The translations under genes and the position numbers were made by a program. A stretch of 64,000 nucleotides of DNA from Epithemia pelagica (lineage: Eukaryota > Bacillariophyta > Bacillariophyceae > Surirellales > Surirellaceae): NCBI GenBank assembly GCA_946965045.2, contig OX337240.1:1550001-1614000 (forward strand), read 5' to 3'. This document shows positions 43,014-54,155 of the stretch, one piece after another. Position 1 is the first letter of the stretch; each line of letters opens with the position of its first letter. The notes under the pieces are model-generated. The model worked only from the letters and a program-made list of their open reading frames with translations, was not told where the DNA came from and ran no database searches.

Positions 43014-46000
43014 CTATGTAGTTTTGGTTTTATTCGACAAGAATCCACCCAAGAAACCGAACCTTTGTCTTGATTCTTTGGTTGCAACATCCGCCGTTGT
43101 TGCGTCTGGTAATATTGTCTCGGCAGTTGAAGCGGCAGGGGCTCCGGTATCGGGGTCCTCTGTGCTTGGTTCAACTTTCTTTTGCATCCATGATGGAGGA
43201 TAGTGCTTAACAATGGAGAAAATGGGTTTCGATTGATGCAAGAGGCCAGTCTCCTCGGAAGCAGGAAGTTCGCTCTCTCCACGGACAAGTACTGATCCCC
43301 TTCTTGTGCGCTTCATTTCCTGGTATGCGCAAGAACTTTGTAAGAGGACATAGGATAAGTATGCGAGGTGCGAGGATCGTATCAAACTTACATCATAGGG
43401 AACATCAAATATCATATTGTGAAAGTCATAAGAATTCCTCGAATCTGTCCATCCAATTAGCTCCTGAGGAATTTCATCAACGTCACACGCAAGAAGGGGG
43501 AAGGCAAATCCAACCAATTTGATCTGTGGAACATAACCGTAGATCTCTTCATTAGAGCTGAAATCTATATGTTGCACCATACCACTTGGTTCATAAATGC
43601 CCCGAAAGAAAGAGGAGACAAAATGCAGAATGTTTGTACCAAAGGCAAATATGACGTATCCAACAAGAACGGCGAATGCAGTCCATCCGTAATAGTCCAC
43701 CAACGTTCGTTGCGATTCAGACATGTATTTCAGATCTTCCCTCTCCAAACGTGAAGTGGGTGGGAAAGGGAATACATCTGCATCGAGCCACCTCTGACTA
43801 CAGAACTGGACGTCGTGATCTTGTGTCACAGTGATGCTGTCCATTTGTGTTCCATTGAAAAGTTTAACAATGAAATAGTCTCTGGCATGTCCATAGGACG
43901 GGTCATTTGCCGGTTCACATAAGTTGTCGTAGGGATACTGCGCCCACGCGTATGCACTGACCTGTCAAGCAAGTGCAAAATCCGTTAGACTTGCCAGCAA
44001 ATACTCAATCATCTCACAGCTTAACTCACCATCAGAGAGGCAACCAAACTACCGTAAAAAAAGTAACGTCGTGAGAAACGAGCAAGCTTGGATCCCACCA
44101 TCGGTTGCCGTGCCCAAATACGCATGAGACAGAACTTGTCGGTCTAATCAAAGCACAGTGTGAGGAGCTTTCATAGTGTTAGTTCTCGTCTCGAATGGCC
44201 GGGAACTTACGTAGTGCTGTACAAACAAAATTGCGGCACCAAAAAAGAAGGCGGCTGGAAACAGGGCAGAATAGAAAAAGCATACAAAGAGGATGCTCGT
44301 CAACCCTGTGTACCGTTCGCCAATACTATACTCAGTTCCTTGGAAGTACGTGTTCATTTGTTCCTGTGTCTTGGCGCGAGGCGCGTAGAGATGCTTGTTC
44401 ATGTTTGATGAGATATCTATCAAGCTCAAAAGCGGAGTAACATACAACTCAGAGACAAGAATGGCCTTAATGGAAGGGAGAATGTCTTCCTCGTCATCAA
44501 CCAGAGTTCCAGTAAGGGGCGTTGTCATTGATGCAAGTATGGCCGTGTTGACAAAGCGAAACAAAGTGATCTTAATGTAGAGTGAAGTTTGAAAACTTCC
44601 TTCGGCTGCCACGATCAAACGACAAGGGGCCAGGTGAGTACATATTTGTTTCATCTTTTGGTCCAGATCTGGTCAACGACTTACTCAAGTGCCGTTCGTT
44701 GGTCATGAGCATGCTCACCACAATGGGAATAATGGAATTGAAGACAGAGACAATCATACCGGCAGTGTACGGGCCATACCGAGAGCGAACGAAACCCACA
44801 ACTACACCCGAAATGACCAATGAAAGTATGGTCACAAGAAGGCTGTTAAATTGCTTGATGTATCTGTCCAACAGGTTTGAACTCAAGTCAAGCCATCGCA
44901 CGGAATCGGGCTCGACTGGTTCCTCAACGACCAACAGACGATCTTGAAATACAATTTCAGAGTCGTTTCGTTGGATCCTGTTCATCCATATATCAAGCCT
45001 TCCTATCGACATGGCTGTGAGGCACTTGCGCTGAGCCTCTTCCGTCTCAAACGTCACAAAAACGTTCCTCGCACTGAACTCTTTGTCTTGAAGCTGTCGG
45101 ATTTCCTCGGTCAACCGTTCAATTGTGTTAAAGATGGAACGAGGGGGTACAATCATTCCCATTGCAACCAAAAGTGGATTGAGTATGTTTTTGCTAAAGC
45201 TGGAGGATTCCATCTCTTCTTTTAAAGTGATGTCATTGATCGCTTTCAATACCTGTTCCGTGTCATCCATATGGACTTTGTCGGAGAGCAGCAGACGCAA
45301 CTTGTGCTGTTCCATGCGACGTTCTGTGAGTTTCCGCAGCATTTCATCATTGTCTAGAGCAATTGTAACACAAGTAACAGAGCCAAATTGTTTCTCGAAA
45401 AAGTCTTTCCATTGGTCTGGATCAAACGCCTTTGGTGGTGGATTCTGTACCACCACGGAATAATCAGTCGCTGTGCATCTGGACAAAACAAAAAGTCAAC
45501 TGAGCTGAGAGCAAATCCTTGTTTAATCTGATAACATTTAATGAGCACATACTTGTCTTCGTCGGATCGGACTTCCCTTATCCCGAGATAAATGGACATG
45601 AAGGCCATTGATCCGAGTAAGAAAAAAAAGGTGGCAAAGTTCACCGTACCTTGCACCATGTCGGCTCCATTGCAATCATTGTGTTGTACCAAAACACTGC
45701 CATCTTGAGCCACACCAATCCGTGAGCGAGCTTCCAACTCATAATCGTCCACCACACAATCACGGCAGACAACCCATTCTGAGGTGGTGCATAAGGCACT
45801 TCCTTTCAGGAAGATGCTGCTGATGTTGTCCTGTCCGTTAGGACTATAATCAGAGCTTGCGTAATAGAGAATATTGTGAATGTTCAACAGACCTGCAATT
45901 AGCATCATACCAGAGACCATTTTCAGAGTAGAAAAGTACATATCCATCCCAATTCCCCATTCAACAAAGGATTTTGCATCAGTTCGGAATGGATCATAAA

Positions 46001-46555
46001 GCAGTGTGGGCTGGTTCGCTTCCCCGGGTTCGGCGCGATCATCGGTACCAAGGAAATGTCGAGGAAGAGTGACATGCTCATAGAATGCGTAAGCTTTCGT
46101 CGGTGATCAAGATCGGAGGTTCGCATAGAGAGAAAGAGAAAGCGCGAATAAGAGGTGCGGCAGCTTCACACTACATTTTGGGGGAAATGTGTTGTTACTC
46201 ACCATCGGACAAGCTGGGACCATCTTTATTGTCTTTCATTGGATAGTACCACTGGAACTGGATAACAAAACACAAATGAATGAGTAAAGAAGAGTGGGAG
46301 CCAACCATTCTCAGAATGGCCAGAAATGGAAGAGACTATGGTTGTTCGATCGCTTGCCCGTTCCAAATTCCAACCTACCTTGGAAAGATAAGACTCGACA
46401 AACCGGCGAGTCCAAGTTTTGTCTTCTTCCTCATCTTCTTTGGCAAAAGCATGCATTTCAGCTCGCATCTCTTCGTCCGACAGTGACGGGGCGCTCGTCA
46501 CGATGGAATCATGGTGTTGGCGGCTTGTCCTTCGCGAGTGGTGCACGGTCGTCAT
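43014..46555 (-). CDS. CSC1/OSCA-like (DUF221) cation channel, eight exons
   Basis: Exons in reading order: 46555-46379, 46257-46203, 46093-45553, 45478-44685, 44605-44211, 44143-44030, 43961-43392, 43319-43014. All seven introns are 67-121 bp with GT-AG ends, and phases agree throughout, giving 983 residues. Exon 3 carries two hydrophobic helices (KMVSGMMLIAGLLNI; NFATFFFLLGSMAFMSIYLG). Exon 4 starts with CTATDYSVVVQNPP and holds the cytosolic domain with ARNVFVTFETEEAQRKC, both typical of the OSCA/CSC1 cytosolic domain, then SLLVTILSLVISGVVVGFV. Later exons supply more membrane helices (GLTSILFVCFFYSALFPAAF; GWTAFAVLVGYVIFAF). The tail is charged and soluble. The family are osmotically or mechanically gated cation channels. 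The C-terminal membrane part is more diverged than the core, so a related DUF221-like subfamily is possible. Confidence 0.85.
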
Positions 46556-47226
46556 TGCCTATCCTTTCTCCTCGATGGCAACCGGCAGAACAAGGAGCAA
46601 CGGTAAGAGGCTTCCTCCGAAGGTGAAGCAGTATCTCTCAGAGGCTTTGGCTCTCAGTAACTCTGAGAAAACCTACAGACGGATAGAGTTGTTGGAAGAA
46701 TCCAAACAAATGAGATGTGACCGTGCGAGAATCGTTGTGGGCATGTGAACGCGGATCGGTCCTCGCAGTCGCGCGTATTTGTGCATCAATAGAGTGCTAT
46801 GGCTCCAACGAACTCTACTCTTCCTCCATCGGCAGGCATTTTCGTTGTCGCATATGATCAGTCCAGTTCAATATTCAATAATAGATCCGTATTCTTTACT
46901 ATCATGACATATTAGTGCCTGCAGCAAGCTTTCTAACTTAGAATATTTTAAATGGTTCACCTTTCTACAACCTGTTTTAGGACACGAGTTTCTTGCGTAG
47001 CCACATTGACCTTGGTATTAGCTGGAATGGAATGATCCATGAAGAGAACTTCATCCATTCATGAGCGGCAATTGTCCAATTTCGCTCTCTGCGAGAAGAA
47101 ACTAGCTGAGATGCTCCAAAGAGGAAGAAATTGCTTCTCCGTTCGACTCGCATGTCTTTTTTAAAAGTCACGATCCGACATGGACCACGACAACAACGTT
47201 TATATAGCCACCGAGTTTGTTTTGCT
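46556..47226. other. Intergenic region, no convincing gene
   Basis: Upstream of the channel gene and downstream of the minus-strand gene ending at 47227. The Lys/Ser/Glu-rich frame on the plus strand overlaps the channel's first exon antisense and lacks a domain. Confidence 0.5.
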
Positions 47227-49050
47227 TCACCACAAATCGGTGCATTGCTCTCCGCATTGTTCCAATTCGTGACGGACACGGTCTCGTTCCTGTTGCAACA
47301 ATCGAACATGATGGGTCATCCATTCATGGGTTCGTTCCAAGCGTTCCACAGTATTGGTACATTGCAAGGACCACGAGAGTTGTGCCTTGTTCAAGAATGG
47401 TCTCAAAGCCAGCAAGGTAACAAAGGAAAAGAGCTCGTAATGATACTCCTCTCGTTTTTGCCATTGAGGACTATAGTAGGGTTCCAAGGTTTCCATCCAT
47501 ACCCGTGTCATGGCCAGTAGGGTACAAACGGATGCTGCCGAATACCCCATACCGTAATTCTCCATTTCACCCACTGTTGGATTGTCAAGGTCCCCAACAG
47601 GGGAAGTTGTTTGAGTGTTGTAGTTCAAGGTACTGGACAAATGAGATTCGGCCGCACCATCCATCAAAGTCAAGGGATCGCCACGCTCGCCGGGTGTAGC
47701 GTGTGGACCGTCCTGTTCGTCGTCCTGCAAAGACGGCCAAAACAATTCTCCAAGGCCGTCATGATCGTACAAATCTTGTCGTAAGCCAACGAGTTGCAAA
47801 CGTGCCTTGGCCGTTTGCAATCCAGTCACCAACTGTTGACGATCCGAGTGTGCTAATTGCAACCGACTGGCCCAGGTCGACATTTTGGCAACAGTGTGGA
47901 CCGGACTGGACAAGGCCCCCGTTTGCGAATGCGCATCGTGATCGTGCAATACACGGACTTGAGCCATGACAATGTTGAGTCGGAGCAAATCATCATCTTC
48001 CTCCTCCTCCTCCTCCTCTTGCTCATTGGTGGCACCCTGGTCGAATTCTTCTTCTCGTTGTTGTTGTGCATGGAGATGTTGTTGAACTTTGAGATCAACG
48101 TGTTGTAGATATCCTTCATCATCTTGCACATCCTTGGCCATTTGAGAAGGCATGCGGTAAAAAAAGTTGGAAAGGGCCGCCCGGCCAATTCCAACCAATC
48201 GAATTTTGGACTGCGATGCCACCACCTGGTTCTTCTTGTTTGGAATCATTCCTCCTTTAAACGACTGCCAAAACGAGGACGACGTGGAGTCCGAAGTAGT
48301 CGACGATGAAGCCAAATTCATGCCCACGACAGCGGCCAAGGTTGCATATCTCTTGCCATTGGGTCCACCATTGGGTGCTTTCTTCCACGCATGACCAAGA
48401 TTGTGATCTCCATCTCCAATTGAGATATCATCCATGATTGCTACCAGAGGGGCAGCATTAATTCTGGCATCCCTACTCGATGCACCATGAAACCCAGTGC
48501 CGCTAGCAGCCACTGAGGGGGATAAAGTGTCTTGGTTTTCGTTCCATGATTGTCCTTCGTCTGGTTGTTCCTCTTCTTCTTCTTCTTCTTCTTCTTGACG
48601 TTGTATCAAAGCAGCCTCCTCTAGTGTATACCATTGTAAGGGTGTGGGTGGATGAAGGACGAGTTCGGCACCGACCAGCAAGGGAGGTTCTCCTGGAATG
48701 GGACCCAATACTGGAATAGTCATTGCCGAATCGGAAGACGGTGCCTGGGTCTTTGGTTCTGATCGTGGTCCTTCTTGTTCTCCACTGCGAGGATGATGAT
48801 GATGATGATCATCCTCTGCCTTGTACGACAATATCGTGCGGTGCAAACGTCCATCCACCGTAGGGCCCTTTTGAGTATAGCCAGTGGCAGGAACGCGAGA
48901 GGTTCCAACCGTTGGATGAACATAGGCGGCTGCTGAGGCATGTCTCGAGGCACCAAAGCCAGACAGGAGGACCATTGCCACGGAAAGGAAGCAAGTCATG
49001 ATTGGACCACTTCTTTTATTGCCAATGTATCGTTGGACAAGGGTTTTCAT
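47227..49050 (-). CDS. Unknown protein with signal-like leader
   Basis: The first ATG in frame is at 49050; the longer frame starts with TTG. The 607-residue protein begins with a basic N-terminus and the hydrophobic segment IMTCFLSVAMVLLSGFG, followed by ASAAAYVHP. Cleavage before Tyr would give an aromatic +1 residue, as in diatom plastid presequences (ASAFAP type). That reading is tentative. The middle has runs of His, Glu and Asp. The C-terminal 130 residues are more ordered: GYSAASVCTLLAMTRVWMETLEP, then FSFVTLLALRPFLNKA and a coiled-coil-like end (ERLERTHEWMTHHVRLLQQE). No known domain is recognised. Function unknown. Confidence 0.75.
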   Translation of the reverse strand: MKTLVQRYIGNKRSGPIMTCFLSVAMVLLSGFGASRHASAAAYVHPTVGTSRVPATGYTQKGPTVDGRLHRTILSYKAEDDHHHHHPRSGEQEGPRSEPKTQAPSSDSAMTIPVLGPIPGEPPLLVGAELVLHPPTPLQWYTLEEAALIQRQEEEEEEEEEQPDEGQSWNENQDTLSPSVAASGTGFHGASSRDARINAAPLVAIMDDISIGDGDHNLGHAWKKAPNGGPNGKRYATLAAVVGMNLASSSTTSDSTSSSFWQSFKGGMIPNKKNQVVASQSKIRLVGIGRAALSNFFYRMPSQMAKDVQDDEGYLQHVDLKVQQHLHAQQQREEEFDQGATNEQEEEEEEEDDDLLRLNIVMAQVRVLHDHDAHSQTGALSSPVHTVAKMSTWASRLQLAHSDRQQLVTGLQTAKARLQLVGLRQDLYDHDGLGELFWPSLQDDEQDGPHATPGERGDPLTLMDGAAESHLSSTLNYNTQTTSPVGDLDNPTVGEMENYGMGYSAASVCTLLAMTRVWMETLEPYYSPQWQKREEYHYELFSFVTLLALRPFLNKAQLSWSLQCTNTVERLERTHEWMTHHVRLLQQERDRVRHELEQCGEQCTDLW

Positions 49051-49447
49051 ACTTCGGTCTGTTGGCAAGGAAGAAACCAAGAACAAGCCATGTAGAATCG
49101 TCGCCTCCTCTCGTCCATCAAAGAAGAGAGAAAAAAAATGATCGGTCGATCGGAATGTTCCCAAAAGGGCAACTGTCAAAAACCTACAAATTCGCAGTAC
49201 ACGTCACCACGAAGAGGCAGGATACTCCCTAGCGTAAGGGGGAGAAGTGCTCGTGAATAACGTTGTTGTGCAATCTCTTACAATGCACACCATGAATCAC
49301 GATCAACAGGGACTCAGCGTTACGCTAGGACGTAGGGTTCAGGAAACCTACGCTAAGGTTACGGGATACAACTGACAGATGATCATGTTCAGTCACGGTT
49401 CTGCCTACCTATCCGGAGCTCTCCTCTAGCAGTTGCTAGGAGTACTC
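49051..49447. other. Intergenic spacer between two minus-strand genes
   Basis: Upstream region of the gene at 47227-49050 and 3' region of the LRR gene. Repeated CTACGCTA / TTACGCTAGG blocks are visible around 49225-49365. The 14-bp palindrome TAGGAGTACTCCTA (49437-49450) ends on the LRR stop codon. Confidence 0.5.
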
Positions 49448-50614
49448 CTATGTGCTAGGGCAAGCTCGGCGCTTGCGGTTGCAAATCCCACTTGTGGTTG
49501 CGGTCAATTTTGGGACCAAGGCCACCATGGCATGGAACATGGGAGTAGCACTCACACTGGCTGGTTCGTTCGACAGGAGGGCTCCTAGAACCATGCTCCA
49601 CTCGGCGACCGCCATGGAATCGCGTGCTGCCAAGAGTCCATGAATACGGGACAGCAAGTAATTCCGTCGTATACACACCTGAATAGTTTGTTGCAAGGCC
49701 TGTTGGGTTCGACAACCGGCACGGATGCGATGGAGACTCAGATTGGAACAACCCAGTACGGACATGAATTGGTGTGTCAAGTCTTGGTCCTGAAACAGTT
49801 TCCCACATCGTCCCAAACACAGGCCTCCTATTCGACAGTGTGGTTGCGACAACAAGTGCATCAGGGCCTGGAGTGCATGTGGTCCCAATCCACAATCGTA
49901 CAGAGTCAAATTGCGCAAACAAGGATTGTGGCCTAGTCCTGTTACAATGGCCGCCAGGGAGCGGTCCGAAAGCTTTTTGTCGTATTCATTCATATCAATA
50001 CAAAATTCTTGCAATTGCGTCTGCAGTGCCAATCCTTGACAGAGGAGAGAAATGCCACTTCTTCCAAAGTCACAAGCACTAAAGGAAATCATTTTCAAAT
50101 TCCTTTTACAGGACAGCAGCCGACCGAGATGCTGATAATTGGCGTGAGTCGGACCAAGGTTGTAAGAATGAAACCGTATCCGAGAAATCGATGAGTTTTG
50201 TCCCAGACCAGACAAAAGGCATTCCAGAACCGACCCATCGTCCACTCGGTGCGACAACGATGAGACTTGTGTTGAAGCAGACAAGGGCGGACGAGAAGCA
50301 CCTGGACGTTCCACTTCATCTCCCCAAAGGCAGACTGTTGAAACATGATCGGTCGATCCCAGTGCTTTAGCGACCACATGCATGGCGCCATCGTCTCGTT
50401 GAATGTTGGAAATAAACGACAGTCCCTGGATTCTTGGTGTCTCGTGAAGAAAGGATGCTATAAACTCGGCACTAGATCGGTTCACGGTTGGACCTGCTCT
50501 CCCATTCTCGTCATCGGCCGACAAGTCGAACCAGACCACCCGCTCATCCAAAAGGGCCGCTTGTACCTTCTCCCACACTTGTCGTTGAATCTCTCCTTCT
50601 CCTGCTGCTTTCAT
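49448..50614 (-). CDS. LRR (RNI-like) protein, left member of a divergent pair
   Basis: The start is the ATG at 50614 and the product is 388 residues. It is collinear with the duplicated LRR gene: FIASFLHETPRIQGLSFISNI (about residue 60), a VCLWGD strand, SRIRFHSYNLGP, KMISFSACDFGRSG, LQEFCIDMNEYDKKLSD, LRNLTLYDCGLGPHAL and GGLCLGRCGKLFQ. The same C-terminal cap follows (EWSMVLGALL then FHAMVALVPKL). The match is close enough to call it a paralogue of 11817-12971. Its TAG stop lies within a TAGGAGTACTCCTA palindrome. Probably a protein-interaction module; partner unknown. Confidence 0.85.
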   Translation of the reverse strand: MKAAGEGEIQRQVWEKVQAALLDERVVWFDLSADDENGRAGPTVNRSSAEFIASFLHETPRIQGLSFISNIQRDDGAMHVVAKALGSTDHVSTVCLWGDEVERPGASRPPLSASTQVSSLSHRVDDGSVLECLLSGLGQNSSISRIRFHSYNLGPTHANYQHLGRLLSCKRNLKMISFSACDFGRSGISLLCQGLALQTQLQEFCIDMNEYDKKLSDRSLAAIVTGLGHNPCLRNLTLYDCGLGPHALQALMHLLSQPHCRIGGLCLGRCGKLFQDQDLTHQFMSVLGCSNLSLHRIRAGCRTQQALQQTIQVCIRRNYLLSRIHGLLAARDSMAVAEWSMVLGALLSNEPASVSATPMFHAMVALVPKLTATTSGICNRKRRACPST

Positions 50615-51175
50615 GGTGTGATCCAATGAGCCCGGTCAAAGGAAACGGAGCACATTTCCAAGATGACAAGCACATGCAAAGAGTCTACCTAGATTCTCTT
50701 TTTTTTCACACAAGCTGCACAGAACCTGACGACTTAAAAAATGGTTCGCGTTTTGGTGAGGCCACGTATATCGTCAGGCGTGCTTGATTTGGTGAGTCGA
50801 GAATACGGAACCAACACGCCCGATTTTAGTACAAGCATGCAATGATCACTATTCAATACTACAGTAGGATCAAGTGTCCTCTACCAGCTTGTAATAGAAA
50901 ATCATACAGTACAAAAGAATAGCCCTAATTGGGTAAGCCCCCTCCTTTGTCCTCTTTTATTCCCGGGGATCCCGGAAACTCAGTCGTTAATTCGACGTTA
51001 ATGCTTAATGCGCGAGCATTCCTTACGAGTACTGCTGCTGGTAGAGGGTACTCGTACGAGTACAATCGAAATGGAAAAATGGTAACTGTTGTTCAACGGT
51101 CAACGCCTCTCACCTCTCATCGGCAAAACCGGACGTTTTTCTCGACAATGGCCAATCGCCACGGAGCATGTGCGT
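50615..51175. promoter_or_regulatory. Shared upstream region of a divergent LRR gene pair
   Basis: 561 bp lie between the start codons of two head-to-head LRR genes, so the promoters must lie in or near this interval. Visible features are a GAGGGTACTCGTACGAGTAC palindrome-like segment near 51045-51062 and a TTTTTTTTC tract near 50700. No TATA box can be assigned with confidence. Confidence 0.45.
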
Positions 51176-52357
51176 ATGAGCCATAACGGTGTAATCGCAC
51201 GCGGAAACAACACACGTCGCTCACGGCGAAGAATGCAGGCTGTTGCATCTCATGAAGAGCAACAACAACAAGATTGGTTGCCATCCTCCATTCGTGATGA
51301 AATTCGGGACGTGACACAACGATCACACGTGACAGTATTGGAACTATCGAACGGCGACGAGGAGGAGCGCTTGAGCTTGGACCATCGAACCGTGAATCAC
51401 GTGGTTTCCTTTCTTCAAAGAACTCCAAGAGTGAACGAGATCAGTATTGCATGCAATTTTGAGACAAACGACGCTTTGGACGCCTTTGCAAGTCTACTGC
51501 AAAGTACACAGCACATTGAGACCGTCTCAATCATGGGCGATTGCAATGTGGATACCAACAAGAGTCGCGAGATTGATGATGGTTCGGCTTTGCAGTGTGT
51601 GTCAAGAGCTCTTGCGTCTGGCAAGAGCATTTCCATTGAGGAGGTGGAATGTGAATACTACGATTTCAGCCGACCCAACTGTGCCCTGCTTTGTCAATCC
51701 TTCCGACAATTGTTGGTGAACAAGACGCCCTTGCGCAAACTATCTCTGGACTTTTGTGTGTTTGGTTCGAATAATGATTGTGTTGCCTTCCTCGTGGAAG
51801 GGTTGGCGGCACAGCAAGAGACACTCGAAGAACTTTGCATGATGCACACAACCTTTGCGGACATGGACGAACGTGAACAACAGATGAATGCAATTTTGAC
51901 AACCTTGGCGACAGGACAGTGGCGGCGACTCCGACATTTGAGCCTCTGTGCCTGGAATATTGATTCCGAAAAGGTCACACAATCGCTGTGTCGACTTTTG
52001 GCCCATGGCGACTGTCAACTCCAACACTTGGATGTCCTTGGCAACCATGAACTCTTGACAAAACCCGTCTTAAAAGACGTGCTGGTGGAAACACTTGCCT
52101 GTCGCAATTTGTCACTTCACACCATGGAGAGGGAGCAGGCAACGGTCTCCATCTTTGCATCCTTTCTTCGTCGAAATCAACTGGTATCCAAGGTGCGCCA
52201 GTCCGAAAGAAATCATGGGTTCCCTCTCGGGCTCTGGGCTCTTGCCATTGGTCGGTTTGTGGCTGAAGAAAGGATGCACGGCAAAGGGATTGCACCTACA
52301 CCCATTTATGCCGCACTTGTCAGTCTTTCTTCAAAGTTGGCTGGGAAAACGCCTTGA
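51176..52357 (+). CDS. LRR (RNI-like) protein, right member of a divergent pair
   Basis: ATG at 51176; the upstream in-frame extension starts with TTG, and a second Met lies at residue 20. The product is 393 residues. A basic N-terminus is followed by VVSFLQRTPRVNEISIACNF, a HIETVSIMGDC strand, LRKLSLDFCVFGSNND, LEELCMMHTTFADMD, LRHLSLCAWNID and LQHLDVLGNHELL. The family cap follows (LWALAIGRFVAEE then IYAALVSLSSKLAG). It is the most diverged of the four LRR genes here but keeps the FL-x-x-TPR motif. Probably a protein-binding scaffold. Confidence 0.85.
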   Translation: MSHNGVIARGNNTRRSRRRMQAVASHEEQQQQDWLPSSIRDEIRDVTQRSHVTVLELSNGDEEERLSLDHRTVNHVVSFLQRTPRVNEISIACNFETNDALDAFASLLQSTQHIETVSIMGDCNVDTNKSREIDDGSALQCVSRALASGKSISIEEVECEYYDFSRPNCALLCQSFRQLLVNKTPLRKLSLDFCVFGSNNDCVAFLVEGLAAQQETLEELCMMHTTFADMDEREQQMNAILTTLATGQWRRLRHLSLCAWNIDSEKVTQSLCRLLAHGDCQLQHLDVLGNHELLTKPVLKDVLVETLACRNLSLHTMEREQATVSIFASFLRRNQLVSKVRQSERNHGFPLGLWALAIGRFVAEERMHGKGIAPTPIYAALVSLSSKLAGKTP

Positions 52358-52830
52358 AGGAGTCCCAAAGTGATCTATTTTCGAAAGCAATCAACACCAC
52401 CTTATCGTGGACCGTACCATCTTGAGACCACACAGAACGGTGCGTGAGAAGCGTCCACTCGGAGGATACTGATGCTCCAAGAAGCCATTCGTACTCAGAC
52501 ATAAATGTCATTGAAGATCCTGGTGTAACGAAAGTTCTGCGCACCGTTTGATCCACTTATGGGAAGTGCACCGAACATCGTCGTGGCACAACCGTTGCGC
52601 GCACCCTTCCATAGGTAGAGGCATGGTTCCGTTCTTCTTGTGAATTCTCAGGATCGAAACCGGGAGCGCGGCGCTTTGCCAAAAACGTATCCAACGGACC
52701 GTTCTTTGACAATGTGAGTAATGGACACTGTTATCCCACAAACGGTTTTCTCTTGATATTTCAGGGGCTGTCATCTGTTCCGTGGCACATTTACAAAATC
52801 TTCCTTCCCCGGACCGAACAAACCAACAAC
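52358..52830. other. Intergenic region, no convincing gene
   Basis: Between the LRR gene and the acidic hypothetical protein. The overlapping minus-strand frame has no domain and runs antisense into the downstream gene. Confidence 0.45.
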
Positions 52831-53517
52831 ATGACACGCAGACAACGGTCACCATCGCCCTTGATTGTGGTTCTTCCGACTCCATCACCGTCGTCTCGTC
52901 ATGCGCGAACAACAAGTGCAACCACAACAACAACATCATCGTCGTCCTTGTCGTCGTATCTCAAACGAGAACAATTTCGTCAAGTGTATGCACAAGAAGA
53001 AGACGATACGTACGACGAGTCGACGGCCTACAATCAAACGTTTGACCAGACCCAAGAGGCAGCATTCCTCAACAAGAAGAACAAGAATAACCGCAAGTCT
53101 CTGACGCAATGGCTTCGAGTCTGCAGTCCCTATCCCACTTGCTCGTCGGCATCACACTTTCGATATTGCTACCCCATCCATGATTTCGACAGAGAACAAG
53201 ACGAGGACGAATGCCATGTGCATACGGAACAGGAGGACGAAGACAAGGACGACGAGGATGATAGTGGTGATGGAGACACGGGGCTTTGGAATCTCGATGC
53301 GTCCTTTGAAATTGTTGGATTGGCCAACGAACAGTCTCGAGTGGGATGGTCGGTAAATGACGTTGAACCTACAACGACTACCAAGATAGGACCCGAACAA
53401 TTGGCAGCCATGCCAACGGCACAACAACCTCCACCACCATCACAATTGTGGACTACCTCGAACGATATGGTCATGGAAATGATGAGTTCCTGTTATCCCT
53501 CCATGACGGCCTACTAA
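52831..53517 (+). CDS. Hypothetical acidic, low-complexity protein
   Basis: The first ATG is at 52831; the longer frame starts with GTG. The product is 228 residues. The N-terminus is basic and Ser/Thr/Pro rich. The middle has a short ordered-looking patch (KSLTQWLRVCSPYPTC) followed by an Asp/Glu run (residues about 125-155). Then come LWNLDASFEIVGLANEQSRV and a Pro/Gln-rich tail. No domain is recognised. Composition matches other single-copy genes here, but coding status rests on frame length alone. Confidence 0.5.
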   Translation: MTRRQRSPSPLIVVLPTPSPSSRHARTTSATTTTTSSSSLSSYLKREQFRQVYAQEEDDTYDESTAYNQTFDQTQEAAFLNKKNKNNRKSLTQWLRVCSPYPTCSSASHFRYCYPIHDFDREQDEDECHVHTEQEDEDKDDEDDSGDGDTGLWNLDASFEIVGLANEQSRVGWSVNDVEPTTTTKIGPEQLAAMPTAQQPPPPSQLWTTSNDMVMEMMSSCYPSMTAY

Positions 53518-54155
53518 TAGAACAGGAACAACTTGGGGATTAGAGAGAGACAAGCGTATCAAGAGGGATGGGAGATCTGTGGGTCGATGACTGCTGGCGA
53601 AAAGAGTTGGTTCCTATGGACGAGACTCACCATCATTGGGGTTACGGCCAAAGGGAGCGAAACCATGAAGCTCACACTGGCAAAATCATCCCGTGTTGTA
53701 CAGTTGCATCCATGTCTCAAGCCGTAGAGAACAATCACTCACGCTTAACAATGGACTGCCATCAAGGAGTGAGCGAACAATAGTTTGTATTGGCTTAATG
53801 TTGTACCGTAGTACGTAGTAGACCTAACTTTAATAGAAACATCGCGTCACCACGTATGGTTTTGGACACCAACCAACTCGCAGTCTGAATGTGGAACTTT
53901 CCTGTGATCTGTGACACCCACTGCTATTCCAACGAGGCGCCATGGTCATGTCATGAAAGGAATCGAGGTAGAGGAGTAGATGGTACCATAGGCTACCTGC
54001 ATCGAAAGTTTAAAATTTCAAAAATCGTCGGTCGGTCTTCCTCCCGCATCTTTCAAAGATTCGGTGTTGTTGGCCAATGTCGATGTCGAAGGTTCTCAAT
54101 CGAATCCTGTGCCCAACTAGGTGTAGAAAAGACCAAAAGAACAATCATAAAACAA
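53518..54155. other. Intergenic / 5' region of the DUF1415 gene
   Basis: An in-frame ATG at 53889 would add 89 residues to the downstream protein, but they carry no signal-like feature and are less typical in composition. No separate gene was found. Confidence 0.45.

Noticed and set aside
46419-46748. 109-codon plus-strand frame upstream of the channel gene
   Set aside because: It overlaps the channel's first exon antisense and ends in a low-complexity Lys/Glu/Ser stretch without a domain.
47131-47520. 129-codon plus-strand frame
   Set aside because: It is antisense to the 3' end of the well-supported 607-residue gene.
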